NCBI GenBank assembly: GCA_020438105.1
Contig: JAGQVE010000015.1
Span: forward strand, 1-64,000
Direction of reading: 5' to 3'
DNA: 64,000 bases
Source of the DNA: Bacteroidales bacterium
GTDB taxonomy: Bacteria > Bacteroidota > Bacteroidia > Bacteroidales > JAADJA01
Positions 1 through 8,061 of the stretch are shown in pieces (the first letter of the stretch is position 1; each line of letters starts with the position of its first letter). Under the pieces are notes generated by a model. That model was not told the DNA's origin, ran no database searches, and was given only the letters and a program-made list of their open reading frames with translations. Position numbers and translations under genes: made by a program.

Positions 1-1607
1 AAATGGCGCCAGCCGTGGGTCATCAGCACGAGGTCGAGGCCGGCAGCGGCTTTGGGGTTTGCACGGTCAAAATAATCGGCAGCATGTTCCACATGGCCCC
101 GGAGTTCGGGTTTGAGGAGCAGCTCCGCCAAAATGGAAGATCGTTCAATGCCGGAAGCTTTTAACAACTGATCGTCGGTAACCGCCAGCGAAAAGGAACC
201 CTGCACCGGATTTCCATGCGGATCGGAAATATGCAGATCCATCTGCACCTTTTCAGAAGGAGCGAATACCGCTTTGCCCACATCCATTTTCACATTCAGT
301 TGCCTGTTGAGGTGCACAAAAGCGAGTCGTTCGGCCTGCGGAACAGCAGCGGCATCAAACAGCGTAAAACGGGCTACCCCCGCCGGAAACTGCGCCAGGT
401 CGATTTCAAAGGTTTGTGAACCGGCCTTTACAGTATATGCCTCCGACAGGCACAACTTGTTTCCCACATTGGCAGTAAGGAAAATTTCCTGCTCTTTATC
501 AGCAAAAACTTCCACCTGCGCCTTTTCATCCGATTTGGCATCAACCCGCATTGTCAGCCCATTATTCAGCGCTACCGGCAGTGGGAATGTCCCCGGAATA
601 CCTGCCGGACTGGTGATCACCGCGAGGTAGGTTTGGTTTACCTCGGGCTGAAGTTCAAAACTGCCCATTCCGTTTACAAAGGTTTCAAAGGTCGCAACTT
701 CGGTTCCTTTTTCATCCATGATATAGCCAGAGGCATCCATGGCTTTCCCATTAACATCGCGGATCATAAGAGCAACTCTTGCGGGATGGCCGTTTACCAG
801 GTCGCCACCTTCCGGAAAAAACCGGAGGCTTACAATTCCGGCGCTGTAAGGAACGTCAGTCTTCACCTGCTCCAGCAGCTCCTGATGATCGAACGAAAAA
901 TTAAGGACGACCCCACCCTGCGGTAAAAAGGCGGGCAGGCTGGCATCTATTTCGGTTTGGCCGTTCTCGTCGGTGGTAAAGGGAATGGTTGCGGTGCGCG
1001 TTCCGTCCACTTCCAGGGTACATTCGCCTTTTGCATGTGTTATCACCTGATGATGCCCGTCGTAGATCACGGCTTCCGCTTTAAGCTCATCGCCGCCGGC
1101 GTAGTTGGTTTGGTTGTATTTAACATCCACCATCACCCTGGGACGGACCAACTGCTCCACGCGGATGTCGCGGCGGAACATATACGGACTTTTGCCGTTT
1201 TGCTGCCAGCGCGTATATGCTGTAATTTCATAATCGCCTTCGGGGATACCGGCATCGAGGATGATGTCACCCTGCACATTTCCATTCCTGTTGAGCAACT
1301 GCATCGATTGGATGGTGCGGCCGCTTTTATCCTTCACATTCACCTGAAGCACCTCGCTGATCCCGGGCTCGGCCAGATCATCGGCTTCACGCAGGTAACC
1401 GGCAAACCAGATGGTTTCACCCGGCTGATACAGGGCTTTGTCGAGTTGCAGATACAGCCTTTCGTTGGGCGTATTTTGCGAACCGGAAGTAAAGGAGTGG
1501 TTGATTTGATCGAGGATCATGGAGTTTTGGGTTTTTCCGTCATTGATCAGCAAAAATACCAGTGCCGAAATCAATGCCCATTGAAGGTGCTTTGAAATTT
1601 TTTTCAT
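1..1607 (-). CDS. MG2-type exported protein, N-terminal part (runs off window)
   Basis: An open minus-strand frame runs without a stop from an ATG at 1607 to the window edge, giving about 535 visible residues. ATG 1613 (two codons earlier) is an alternative start. The N terminus (MKKISKHLQWALISALVFLL) is a signal peptide. The next stretch, NERLYLQLDKALYQPGETIW, is the typical opening of macroglobulin-like MG2 domains in Bacteroidota exported proteins. The visible C-terminal end, LVLMTHGWR, matches the conserved 'LLTQGWR' segment seen in that family just before a TonB-receptor-plug-like region. The missing part probably holds that plug-like domain. Such proteins are thought to sit in the envelope; their function is not established. 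Strong antisense ORFs here are shadows of high-GC coding sequence. Confidence 0.8.
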   Translation of the reverse strand, partial: MKKISKHLQWALISALVFLLINDGKTQNSMILDQINHSFTSGSQNTPNERLYLQLDKALYQPGETIWFAGYLREADDLAEPGISEVLQVNVKDKSGRTIQSMQLLNRNGNVQGDIILDAGIPEGDYEITAYTRWQQNGKSPYMFRRDIRVEQLVRPRVMVDVKYNQTNYAGGDELKAEAVIYDGHHQVITHAKGECTLEVDGTRTATIPFTTDENGQTEIDASLPAFLPQGGVVLNFSFDHQELLEQVKTDVPYSAGIVSLRFFPEGGDLVNGHPARVALMIRDVNGKAMDASGYIMDEKGTEVATFETFVNGMGSFELQPEVNQTYLAVITSPAGIPGTFPLPVALNNGLTMRVDAKSDEKAQVEVFADKEQEIFLTANVGNKLCLSEAYTVKAGSQTFEIDLAQFPAGVARFTLFDAAAVPQAERLAFVHLNRQLNVKMDVGKAVFAPSEKVQMDLHISDPHGNPVQGSFSLAVTDDQLLKASGIERSSILAELLLKPELRGHVEHAADYFDRANPKAAAGLDLVLMTHGWRH

Positions 1608-1778
1608 AAACATGGCTTTTAAAAAGTTAAAGACTAAGGTAATTGATCATTTTGGCTAAAGATACTGCCAAAGGCAGGGCTGGCGCAACTAACAATCAGT
1701 TTAGGGCAAGCATTCTGAAGTTTTCGGTTGGATAAAATCAGGGAAAGGAGATTTTATTAAAGACAAAGGCAGATCGGT

Positions 1779-3689
1779 TTAAAGATCACTGCTGGTGAGC
1801 ACCAGTTTGGCCTTGTCGGATTTTACTATTTTACTGTAAAAATCATAGAATTCGTTGTAGGTAGAAACATCGTAGCGGCCTTCCACCACCTTCAGGCAGC
1901 GGTGGTAGATCACCATCCCATTGGCCTGCTCTACCTTCGCTGAAAACTGCCCGAAGTCAGACGAGAGCTCAACCTGTGGTGGGAGGTATTCAATACGATA
2001 TCCGGCAGGCAGCTTAAATACAATAGAATCAGTGTGAATATAAGATTCCCGCAATTCTATATCAAAACGACGCTCCTCTTCCCTGGCCGGAATATCCGGG
2101 AAGGCATCCACCGGGTTAAGGGCGACGAACATCCGTTTCCCACTTTTCACACCGTAGCGGTTGATTTCAAAATTGACTTTCAATTTCGCCTGTGGTGTAA
2201 GCCCAGGTAAATTTGTTACCGCATAGTCGGTCAGCTCCGAATTGGGGATATAAAATTCATCGATCAGCCACTTTCGCTGGTTTTCAGCATCGGCATGGAT
2301 AAAACCGAAAACTTCATCATATTGCAACCCGTTGTAGCAAATATCAAAATCGGCGTTGCAATTTCCATCTGCATCAACGTGAAAAGTGGCCTTTGTACAA
2401 ATCAAATTTGAATCGGCTTCATAACTTTTCGTTCTCACCAGCACCCCGCCATTATCGGTTATGGCAAGTGCACGGCGGTTGTCGGTAAAGGTGCCGAGGT
2501 AAGCGAAAGGCATATCCTGATTGGTGCACTCCAGCCACAGGGTATCATTGGCCAGCGGAACCGATAAAATCACATGGTTAAACTGCTGCGAAGGGAAACC
2601 AGTGATGATGCGGCTTGCCTCATCGCCTGCTCTCACCAGGTTATACACGGCAGGTATCTGAACTGCCTCCATCAGCGATTTGGTGTAATTGGTCAGCGCC
2701 TTGCAATCGCCGTAGCCTACCCTATCCACCGTTTCGGCATCAAAGGGCTGGAAGCCGCCAATTCCAAGCTGAATGCTTACATAGCGGGTGTGTTGCTGCA
2801 TGTACTGGTATATCCTGCGAACCATTTCGATGGTATCTGCACTGCCTGCAATAAGCTCCCTCATTTTTATTTGGGTTTCTTCCGGCAGGTTGTTTTTCCC
2901 TTCCAGCAACTGGTTTGCCCAAAGTCCGTAACTCTCCCAGGTTTCCATGTTGCCTTTGTATCCCTCCAGGTTAAAATCAAGCGGAGCCACAAGTACAACC
3001 GGAAGCACATCTTTCATATACGGTTGCATGAATTCGGGTTTGAAAGCTGCAAGCCGGTTGATCTCCCAGGTGCAGGTAATGATCTTGCCATCACGCCTCT
3101 CCGTTCGTTCATTCGGCATATTTTTCTCCAGCCACTTTACCTGGTTTTCTTCCGGCATCGAAAGGGTGAACACCGCCTTTTCGATTGCCATATCGGGACT
3201 GCTTTGGGGCTGCCATCGCGGAAGTTGACTGTATCCATTAAGGGTATATTGATAAGAGATCACCATAGTAAACGGATACTTTCGGATACTTGGTTTGTAA
3301 TATTTAACACGGGTATCCTGATACAATGAAAATCCTGGAATTGCACTATAGTCCTGCACTTCTTTGGATTTTACATCCTCGAGAAGTTGGCCATTAGCAT
3401 CATAAATACGGATGGAAAAGGAGCTTAATTTGGCAAGTTTATCATAAGGCGCCAGAAATTCAGCGTGATCGTCTCCTCTTGAATTTAAAATGGTAACTGC
3501 ATATCTATTGGAAATATATGCATTGTAATTGTTGCTGATATCCACGCTGAAATCATCAAACCGGATCACGACATTGGCATTTTCCTTCAATGAATCAGGA
3601 ATAAGCCACACGGGATAAACAGGCTCGCTAGCAAATCCCTTACCCAATATTAAAAACAGGAATAAACCGAGGAGAAATTGAGACTTCAT
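1779..3689 (-). CDS. DUF3857 / transglutaminase-like exported protein with intact catalytic Cys
   Basis: A 636-aa protein with an N-terminal signal peptide (FLLGLFLFLILGKGFA), a DUF3857 domain over roughly residues 40-220 and a transglutaminase-like core over about 280-400. The core has YGDCKALTNY with the candidate nucleophile Cys329 and QQFNHVI with candidate His372. The acidic third member is less clear, because the segment after the His reads WLECTNQD rather than a DPT-type motif. A C-terminal domain of about 230 residues follows. The start ATG overlaps the upstream gene's stop by one base (TAATG), so the two DUF3857 genes are probably translationally coupled. By family it acts in the periplasm or at the outer surface, but the substrate is unknown. 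Confidence 0.88.
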   Translation of the reverse strand: MKSQFLLGLFLFLILGKGFASEPVYPVWLIPDSLKENANVVIRFDDFSVDISNNYNAYISNRYAVTILNSRGDDHAEFLAPYDKLAKLSSFSIRIYDANGQLLEDVKSKEVQDYSAIPGFSLYQDTRVKYYKPSIRKYPFTMVISYQYTLNGYSQLPRWQPQSSPDMAIEKAVFTLSMPEENQVKWLEKNMPNERTERRDGKIITCTWEINRLAAFKPEFMQPYMKDVLPVVLVAPLDFNLEGYKGNMETWESYGLWANQLLEGKNNLPEETQIKMRELIAGSADTIEMVRRIYQYMQQHTRYVSIQLGIGGFQPFDAETVDRVGYGDCKALTNYTKSLMEAVQIPAVYNLVRAGDEASRIITGFPSQQFNHVILSVPLANDTLWLECTNQDMPFAYLGTFTDNRRALAITDNGGVLVRTKSYEADSNLICTKATFHVDADGNCNADFDICYNGLQYDEVFGFIHADAENQRKWLIDEFYIPNSELTDYAVTNLPGLTPQAKLKVNFEINRYGVKSGKRMFVALNPVDAFPDIPAREEERRFDIELRESYIHTDSIVFKLPAGYRIEYLPPQVELSSDFGQFSAKVEQANGMVIYHRCLKVVEGRYDVSTYNEFYDFYSKIVKSDKAKLVLTSSDL

Positions 3690-5719
3690 TATATTTTTTT
3701 CAAAACAACCTGCTCGCCGTGTTTGGTGATGATGTGATCATAAAAAGCTTTGAGGAATTCGTAATCATCGGGCAAAAAGAAGTTTTTATTGATCTGTATC
3801 TTGCTCATCACCTGCAATACGTTGCCCATCTGAGTAACAGAATAAATAAACGAACCGGCCTTGTTGGGCAACTGAACCATCGCATTTTGAGGAACCTCGT
3901 CAATGGTATACCCTTCAGGAATGGTAATGGAGGCCATATAGCCCATATCCATAGTATAGGGATATTCAACAGGGTATTTACGTTCTTCTAATTTGAAAGG
4001 ATTTTCATCGATTGCCGAGGTGAACATGGGTGTAAAATAGAGGATATCACCAGCATCCACGATTTGGTCGGAAAGGGTAACCTGGAATTTCTCCTTGTAG
4101 GGTTCGTTGTAGTCTGTTCGGTTGATCAGTTCGTATTCGGTCACCTGCAGGCCAGGGTGTTTATCCTTGATAGATTGAATATAATCATCCTCCGAAGTAT
4201 AACTATTTACCTTTTTGCGTGCAGCAAGCGCAGCATAATCATTACAACCGGTTTGCATACCCCCGGTCAAAACCAAATCATCATTAATGGTAAAGGATGA
4301 CATGGTAAAATCTTTAAAAGGCCTGTCAATCATCAGATTTACCCATCCGGGGCGTTTTTTGGAGATGATCCGGCCCTGATCATTTAAATCGCGTTTGGGA
4401 AGTAATCCGAAAGGGACCATGGGATCGGTGGCATCCATCAGGTACACGGCATCGCCAATATATGCGGCAGCTATAACATAATTGAATTTTGATAAAGTTG
4501 GCTGGATTGGTGATACAATGCCATGTGCCCGCGTACTCAATACCACCGGATCGGAATCAATTTCCAGTTTATCCAGCAATAACACCAGCAATAAATTGAT
4601 ATCGGCGCTATTGCCTTTGCCGTCATTAAAAGCACCACGCAAACTTTGGCTGGTGCTCACCGAATTTATTTCCGTCCATTTCATATGGTTTTTGATGGTG
4701 TTGTAGGCTATTACCATTCGTTCCTCAGGTGTAGCTGCTGCTGCGGCAATTTCTTCCGCCATATCTTTGATAAAGCCACCCCCGTTGAGCTGCATTCCAA
4801 AATCACCATCAGAAAGCAAAAGTTCATTGATATCCTCCCAGGTTTTGGTGTAATGCTCATGCTGTCCGTATCTTGGTTCGTAGGAGGCCAGTTCAAAATC
4901 CATTTTGCTAATGTAATTTTCCACAGAAGTCAAAGGTTCTTCTTTAATGAAGGCCGGTACATCTTTGGCTACCCAGTGTTTAATATTTACCACATAGTCA
5001 TACACACCGGTCTCAAAAGCGCTCGAACGCACATACTTGTCGCCTGTACTGACCTTTTCGGTGAGCATTACTGATCTGCTTTCTGATCCAGATTCGTTAA
5101 TATACAAGGGTATGTAACCACGCATATCCATTTTATAAATCAGGAATTCAGGAATATCAATGGTATATTCGCTCCAGGCGATTGGGATATCCTTTTGAAA
5201 ATACCAGGAGTTCAGGTTGAAGAAAAATTCGGAAATAATAGAATATTCAATTTCAATAACAGAGCCTTCGCGCACCTGGGGCATAGAGAATTTTGCATAT
5301 TCACGATTTTTAGTGCGTTCTTCGTAATACACATCAGAACTTTTCAATTTCTCCTTTACAATTTTGCCGTCTTTCAGGTTATAGGTAAAGCATTTCAGCT
5401 TGCCGAGCTTTTCCTTGCTCGAAGGGGTTTTATAAAGTTCAATTTCGTGATCGGCCCAGTCGTATCCTTCGTTGGTAAAGATTTTCACCCTTAACAGACG
5501 GTCGAAATGAAGGGTCCATCCTGTGTTGCTATTATAATCGAAATACGATTTACCTTCATCACAAAGCACCATGGCGCGGGCGTTGGTATCTATTTCACAG
5601 CGCTGCAATTGCAACTCTTCCATGCTCACTTTTCCGGCTTTGATGGGCGTTTCCTGACTAAAAACAAAAATGCCGGTTAACAAAATACCGGCCAACATTA
5701 AGGAGATTCTTTTCATCAT
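3689..5719 (-). CDS. DUF3857 protein with degenerate transglutaminase core
   Basis: A DUF3857-domain protein of about 676 aa. The start is placed at ATG 5719 (5716 also possible), followed by MKRISLMLAGILLTGIFVFS, a clean signal peptide. An upstream in-frame ATG at 5752 would add only VLKQVTKLNV and would sit on a promoter-like element. DUF3857 spans roughly residues 50-260. The transglutaminase-like region contains GKGNSADINLLLV where an active enzyme has the GDC nucleophile motif, so the catalytic cysteine appears to be replaced. This form is known from Bacteroidota relatives and is probably non-catalytic. The gene is first of a coupled pair with the Cys-containing paralogue downstream (one-base TAATG overlap), which suggests the two work together. 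Confidence 0.85.
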   Translation of the reverse strand: MMKRISLMLAGILLTGIFVFSQETPIKAGKVSMEELQLQRCEIDTNARAMVLCDEGKSYFDYNSNTGWTLHFDRLLRVKIFTNEGYDWADHEIELYKTPSSKEKLGKLKCFTYNLKDGKIVKEKLKSSDVYYEERTKNREYAKFSMPQVREGSVIEIEYSIISEFFFNLNSWYFQKDIPIAWSEYTIDIPEFLIYKMDMRGYIPLYINESGSESRSVMLTEKVSTGDKYVRSSAFETGVYDYVVNIKHWVAKDVPAFIKEEPLTSVENYISKMDFELASYEPRYGQHEHYTKTWEDINELLLSDGDFGMQLNGGGFIKDMAEEIAAAAATPEERMVIAYNTIKNHMKWTEINSVSTSQSLRGAFNDGKGNSADINLLLVLLLDKLEIDSDPVVLSTRAHGIVSPIQPTLSKFNYVIAAAYIGDAVYLMDATDPMVPFGLLPKRDLNDQGRIISKKRPGWVNLMIDRPFKDFTMSSFTINDDLVLTGGMQTGCNDYAALAARKKVNSYTSEDDYIQSIKDKHPGLQVTEYELINRTDYNEPYKEKFQVTLSDQIVDAGDILYFTPMFTSAIDENPFKLEERKYPVEYPYTMDMGYMASITIPEGYTIDEVPQNAMVQLPNKAGSFIYSVTQMGNVLQVMSKIQINKNFFLPDDYEFLKAFYDHIITKHGEQVVLKKI

Positions 5720-5749
5720 GACATTTAATTTGGTTACCTGTTTAAGGAC

Positions 5750-5757
5750 CAAAAATA
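5750..5757 (-). promoter_or_regulatory. TAnnTTTG-type -7 element for the DUF3857 pair
   Basis: On the minus strand the sequence reads TATTTTTG, a full match to the Bacteroidota -7 consensus TAnnTTTG, about 30 bases before the chosen ATG at 5719. No convincing TTTG -33 element is present at the usual spacing, so this rests on the -7 match and position alone. Confidence 0.45.
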
Positions 5758-5860
5758 AGTGATCAAATAATATTAAACATCATTTGAGGCTAATTTGAAA
5801 AGATTCTAAATTCCGAAAAAAAGAAAAGAGAAAGAAAAGCAGGCTGGGACATTATAAAAA

Positions 5861-5977
5861 TGCCACTAAAACACAAACCTGTCAGCCTACTGACAGGTTC
5901 ATGAAAAAAGACAAAAGCTTCAGCCATCAGCTTTATTATTTAGTGAATTTTAGAGCCTTCGTGCTTTTGTGGCAAGC
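5861..5977. repeat. Short element with imperfect terminal inverted repeats
   Basis: The left end TGCCACTAAAACACAAA (5861-5877) matches the reverse complement of the sequence around 5956-5973 at 14 of 17 positions. A perfect 10-bp hairpin lies just inside the left end. The rest of this 269-bp intergenic stretch (5753-6021) shows no gene. Similar 'gccactaaaacacaaa' strings are, from general knowledge, common in Bacteroidota intergenic DNA. It is a small dispersed-repeat candidate without coding capacity. Confidence 0.4.
5876..5899 (-). terminator. Hairpin, possible terminator of the 6022-7026 gene
   Basis: Perfect 10-bp arms AACCTGTCAG and CTGACAGGTT flank a 4-base loop. Read on the minus strand the stem is followed by TTTGTGTTTT, a moderate U-rich tail. 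It lies about 120 bases past the stop of the SRPBCC gene, so it could end that transcript. It may instead simply be part of the surrounding repeat. Confidence 0.4.
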
Positions 5978-6021
5978 TATGAACCGAGGGATCAAACTAT
6001 TTTGAAATTCGGTTAAATCTC

Positions 6022-7026
6022 TTACTTAACTGGCCAGTACAAAGTTGTCTGCCATTTGCTTTGGTCCGGTTCGGTCATCGGATCGGTAATATATACTTCC
6101 ATCGGATCACCGTTAAGTTCTAAACCGTTATCTTTTATATAGTTTTCCAATACTCCCCATGAATACTGGGTGGTTTCGTAGCTACCAAAATGATCCACCA
6201 TGGCGGCTTTTCCACCATAGGTTGTGATCACTTTAATTGGATCGGTTACGCTGGTTACTTTGGCCACCGGAATACAATTATCAAATGAGAATTTATCGGT
6301 ATCCCAGGCATACCAGATTGCAAATGGCGCTCCGGCCATCTCCATGCCTCCGGTTTGAACAGCCTGCATGATCTGCCCGAACGCTGCTCCCATGGCATCG
6401 CCAATTTCGGCCATACCCACTTCTGAATGAATGGAGAGTGCTTGCATGGGATCAAGGTCAATGATTGAAACATCGCCTGTGCTGTATTGCGAAAGGGGCT
6501 TCATATCTTTCGTAAGGTTATCCAAATTCTCCAGGCCTTTTTCGTAAGCCATATCCACTCCCGGTTTAACCATTAATGTGCTGATCCATCGGCCTACAGG
6601 GTAAGGGGAGGCGGAACGGATATTCCAGGTAATTTTAGTTCCTTCGTCCGTTTTTTCGAGCATAAACTCTGCATCTGCTGTTCCCATTTCGCCAAAATCA
6701 AGGAAGGTCTTGATGTATTCAAAGGGTTTGGCTTCCACGATCTCCTGGCTTCCGCCGGCATCCATAGTTTTATACTTCCAAATATTTTTTGCTCCAATTC
6801 CGCAAGCCGGACCTTCATAATGGCCGACTATATTGGTATCCTGATGCCAGAAATCCCATTGCTCCCATTTTTCGAGACAAATAACCTGATCCCAGATTAC
6901 CTCAGGCTGAGCCTGCATGGTACGGGTTTTTTCAACATACATTTCAGATGGCATGAATAAAGGTGGAATTAAAAATATGCCCAGTAAAACAAAAAGGATA
7001 ATAATGATAATTTTAAGCGCTTTCAT
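6022..7026 (-). CDS. SRPBCC (polyketide cyclase-like) plus GyrI-like ligand-binding protein
   Basis: A 334-aa protein. Residues 1-25 form a hydrophobic anchor or uncleaved signal (KALKIIIIILFVLLGIFLIP). Residues about 30-175 resemble the START/SRPBCC polyketide cyclase family: a beta-rich fold beginning with VEKTRTMQAQPEVIWDQV and containing WEQWDFW. Residues about 185-334 resemble the GyrI-like/AraC-effector-binding small-molecule domain, ending PDQSKWQTTLYWPV. The same two-domain arrangement is known in Bacteroidota. Both domains bind hydrophobic small molecules in other proteins, so a membrane-anchored ligand-binding role is likely, but the ligand is unknown. The gene stands alone between a downstream hairpin and an upstream -7 element. 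Confidence 0.8.
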   Translation of the reverse strand: MKALKIIIIILFVLLGIFLIPPLFMPSEMYVEKTRTMQAQPEVIWDQVICLEKWEQWDFWHQDTNIVGHYEGPACGIGAKNIWKYKTMDAGGSQEIVEAKPFEYIKTFLDFGEMGTADAEFMLEKTDEGTKITWNIRSASPYPVGRWISTLMVKPGVDMAYEKGLENLDNLTKDMKPLSQYSTGDVSIIDLDPMQALSIHSEVGMAEIGDAMGAAFGQIMQAVQTGGMEMAGAPFAIWYAWDTDKFSFDNCIPVAKVTSVTDPIKVITTYGGKAAMVDHFGSYETTQYSWGVLENYIKDNGLELNGDPMEVYITDPMTEPDQSKWQTTLYWPVK

Positions 7027-7053
7027 TGTGATAAGATTAAGTGGTTAGAAATG

Positions 7054-7061
7054 CAAATTTA
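7054..7061 (-). promoter_or_regulatory. TAnnTTTG -7 element for the SRPBCC gene
   Basis: The minus strand reads TAAATTTG, a full consensus match, 28 bases before the ATG at 7026. A TTTG lies upstream (7086-7089), but at 24 bases it is further than the usual 19-21. Confidence 0.45.
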
Positions 7062-7098
7062 ATGAATTTAACATTTCAGATAACCCAAATCTTTTGAA

Positions 7099-7803
7099 TC
7101 ATAAAATAAAGCGATTGATCAGGGGTTGTAAAGAGTGCTGATGGATTTTACCAGAAACAATGCTTAATTGATCTATAAACTTCCGAAACCACCGTTTGAT
7201 CTGCCTGGGTTTTTCCATGGATTCACTTTCTGAATTAGCTTGCTCATTGATAGGCGCCTTTTCAAAAACCCGCATATCGTTGGTTGCCTCATCCAATTCG
7301 AGGCTGATCAGGATTTGAGACCACCATCGATTTAGTATTGCAGCAATGGCACTATCTGTTTTTCCGGTTGACCTATGATCTTTTTCAGAATAGGTATCCG
7401 GGTTTTTACGCTGCTCGCCTTTTTCATCCTCATCAAAAAGCACCACCACCCGATTATAAAATTTCTCCTGGATATTCTCAGCCTTCTCATCCAAATGCTC
7501 CTGAATGCTCTGTATGTTTTTATTGAAATATTTTCCAAAACCGAGGAGAGCTGTACCTATCCGTTTGGTTGTTTTTCCAATTCCAATTAAAACCCATTTT
7601 GCTATTTTCCCAGAATTAATTCTAATTCCTGAGGTGTCAGGAAAATGAATTTGCGGTGGCCTGGGAAACCTGAATTCAGGCAGGTTGATTTTAACTGAAG
7701 TTGTGTTTTCAGTTTGACTTGTTTCCGCAAAAACATGGTTACCGTATTCCTGGTAATAGCTTTCACGGTTCTTTTTGATCTGGTTAAAAAAATCGCTTCT
7801 CAT
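7099..7803 (-). CDS. Uncharacterised protein
   Basis: A 234-aa protein that I do not recognise. The N terminus is polar (RSDFFNQIKKNRESYYQEYG), so there is no signal peptide. A proline-rich stretch (LPEFRFPRPPQIHFPD) lies near residues 40-60, an amphipathic or weakly hydrophobic stretch (WVLIGIGKTTKRIGTALLGF) near 70-90, and the C terminus is basic. No catalytic motif stands out. It is divergently transcribed from the regulator-like gene at 8062, with a 258-bp intergenic region holding a promoter for each gene and an array of TTAAG/CTTAA pentamers. Shared regulation with that neighbour is plausible but unproven. Codon use looks like that of its neighbours. Confidence 0.65.
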   Translation of the reverse strand: MRSDFFNQIKKNRESYYQEYGNHVFAETSQTENTTSVKINLPEFRFPRPPQIHFPDTSGIRINSGKIAKWVLIGIGKTTKRIGTALLGFGKYFNKNIQSIQEHLDEKAENIQEKFYNRVVVLFDEDEKGEQRKNPDTYSEKDHRSTGKTDSAIAAILNRWWSQILISLELDEATNDMRVFEKAPINEQANSESESMEKPRQIKRWFRKFIDQLSIVSGKIHQHSLQPLINRFIL

Positions 7804-7872
7804 CTGAATTTTTTACTTAATTATTGCTTTAACTATTAACTTACGAATTGCTTTATACTGTAGTAGAAGGCA

Positions 7873-7904
7873 CAAAACTAATTCCGACTTTCAGCGTAAA
7901 ACAA
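7873..7904 (-). promoter_or_regulatory. Promoter for the unknown gene at 7099-7803
   Basis: The minus strand reads TTG (7904-7902), a 21-base spacer, then TAGTTTTG (7880-7873). The -7 element matches TAnnTTTG fully and the spacing is normal for the Bacteroidota housekeeping sigma factor. The ATG is about 70 bases downstream. Confidence 0.55.
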
Positions 7905-7909
7905 CACTT

Positions 7910-8050
7910 TTAAGTTATATTTAATTGATTAAGTGAACAATTAAGCAGACTTAACTTTCGTTTTAAGCTCCAAATTAAGCTTAATTTCTTACTTAACTTT
8001 TTTCTTAATAACACTTGACTATTCTTAAGTATTTTTATAATTTTGCTTAA
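7910..8050. promoter_or_regulatory. Array of TTAAG/CTTAA pentamers, candidate operator cluster
   Basis: TTAAG or its complement CTTAA occurs at 7910, 7929, 7941, 7950, 7963, 7975, 7980, 7992, 8004, 8024 and 8046. Several neighbouring copies are 12 bases apart (7929-7941, 7963-7975, 7980-7992, 7992-8004), close to one helical turn. The array covers the divergent intergenic region and overlaps the -33/-7 region of the plus-strand promoter. Local DNA is AT-rich, so some copies are expected by chance. The density and spacing suggest a multi-site protein-binding region. Confidence 0.45.
8015..8045 (+). promoter_or_regulatory. Promoter of the regulator-like gene
   Basis: TTG (8015-8017), a 20-base spacer and TAATTTTG (8038-8045) match the Bacteroidota promoter consensus. 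Transcription would start only about 10 bases before the GTG start codon at 8062. A CTTAAG palindrome (8024-8029) lies inside the spacer and could be an operator. Confidence 0.6.
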
Positions 8051-8061
8051 ATTTTTTTCCA

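Noticed and set aside
957-1595. Long plus-strand ORF of 212 codons opposite the MG2-type gene
   Set aside because: It mirrors the open minus-strand frame codon for codon. The minus frame has a signal peptide and family motifs and continues to the window edge, while the plus frame resembles nothing.
2574-3329. Plus-strand ORF of 251 codons opposite the DUF3857/transglutaminase gene
   Set aside because: It is antisense to a gene with clear domains and has no recognisable features of its own.
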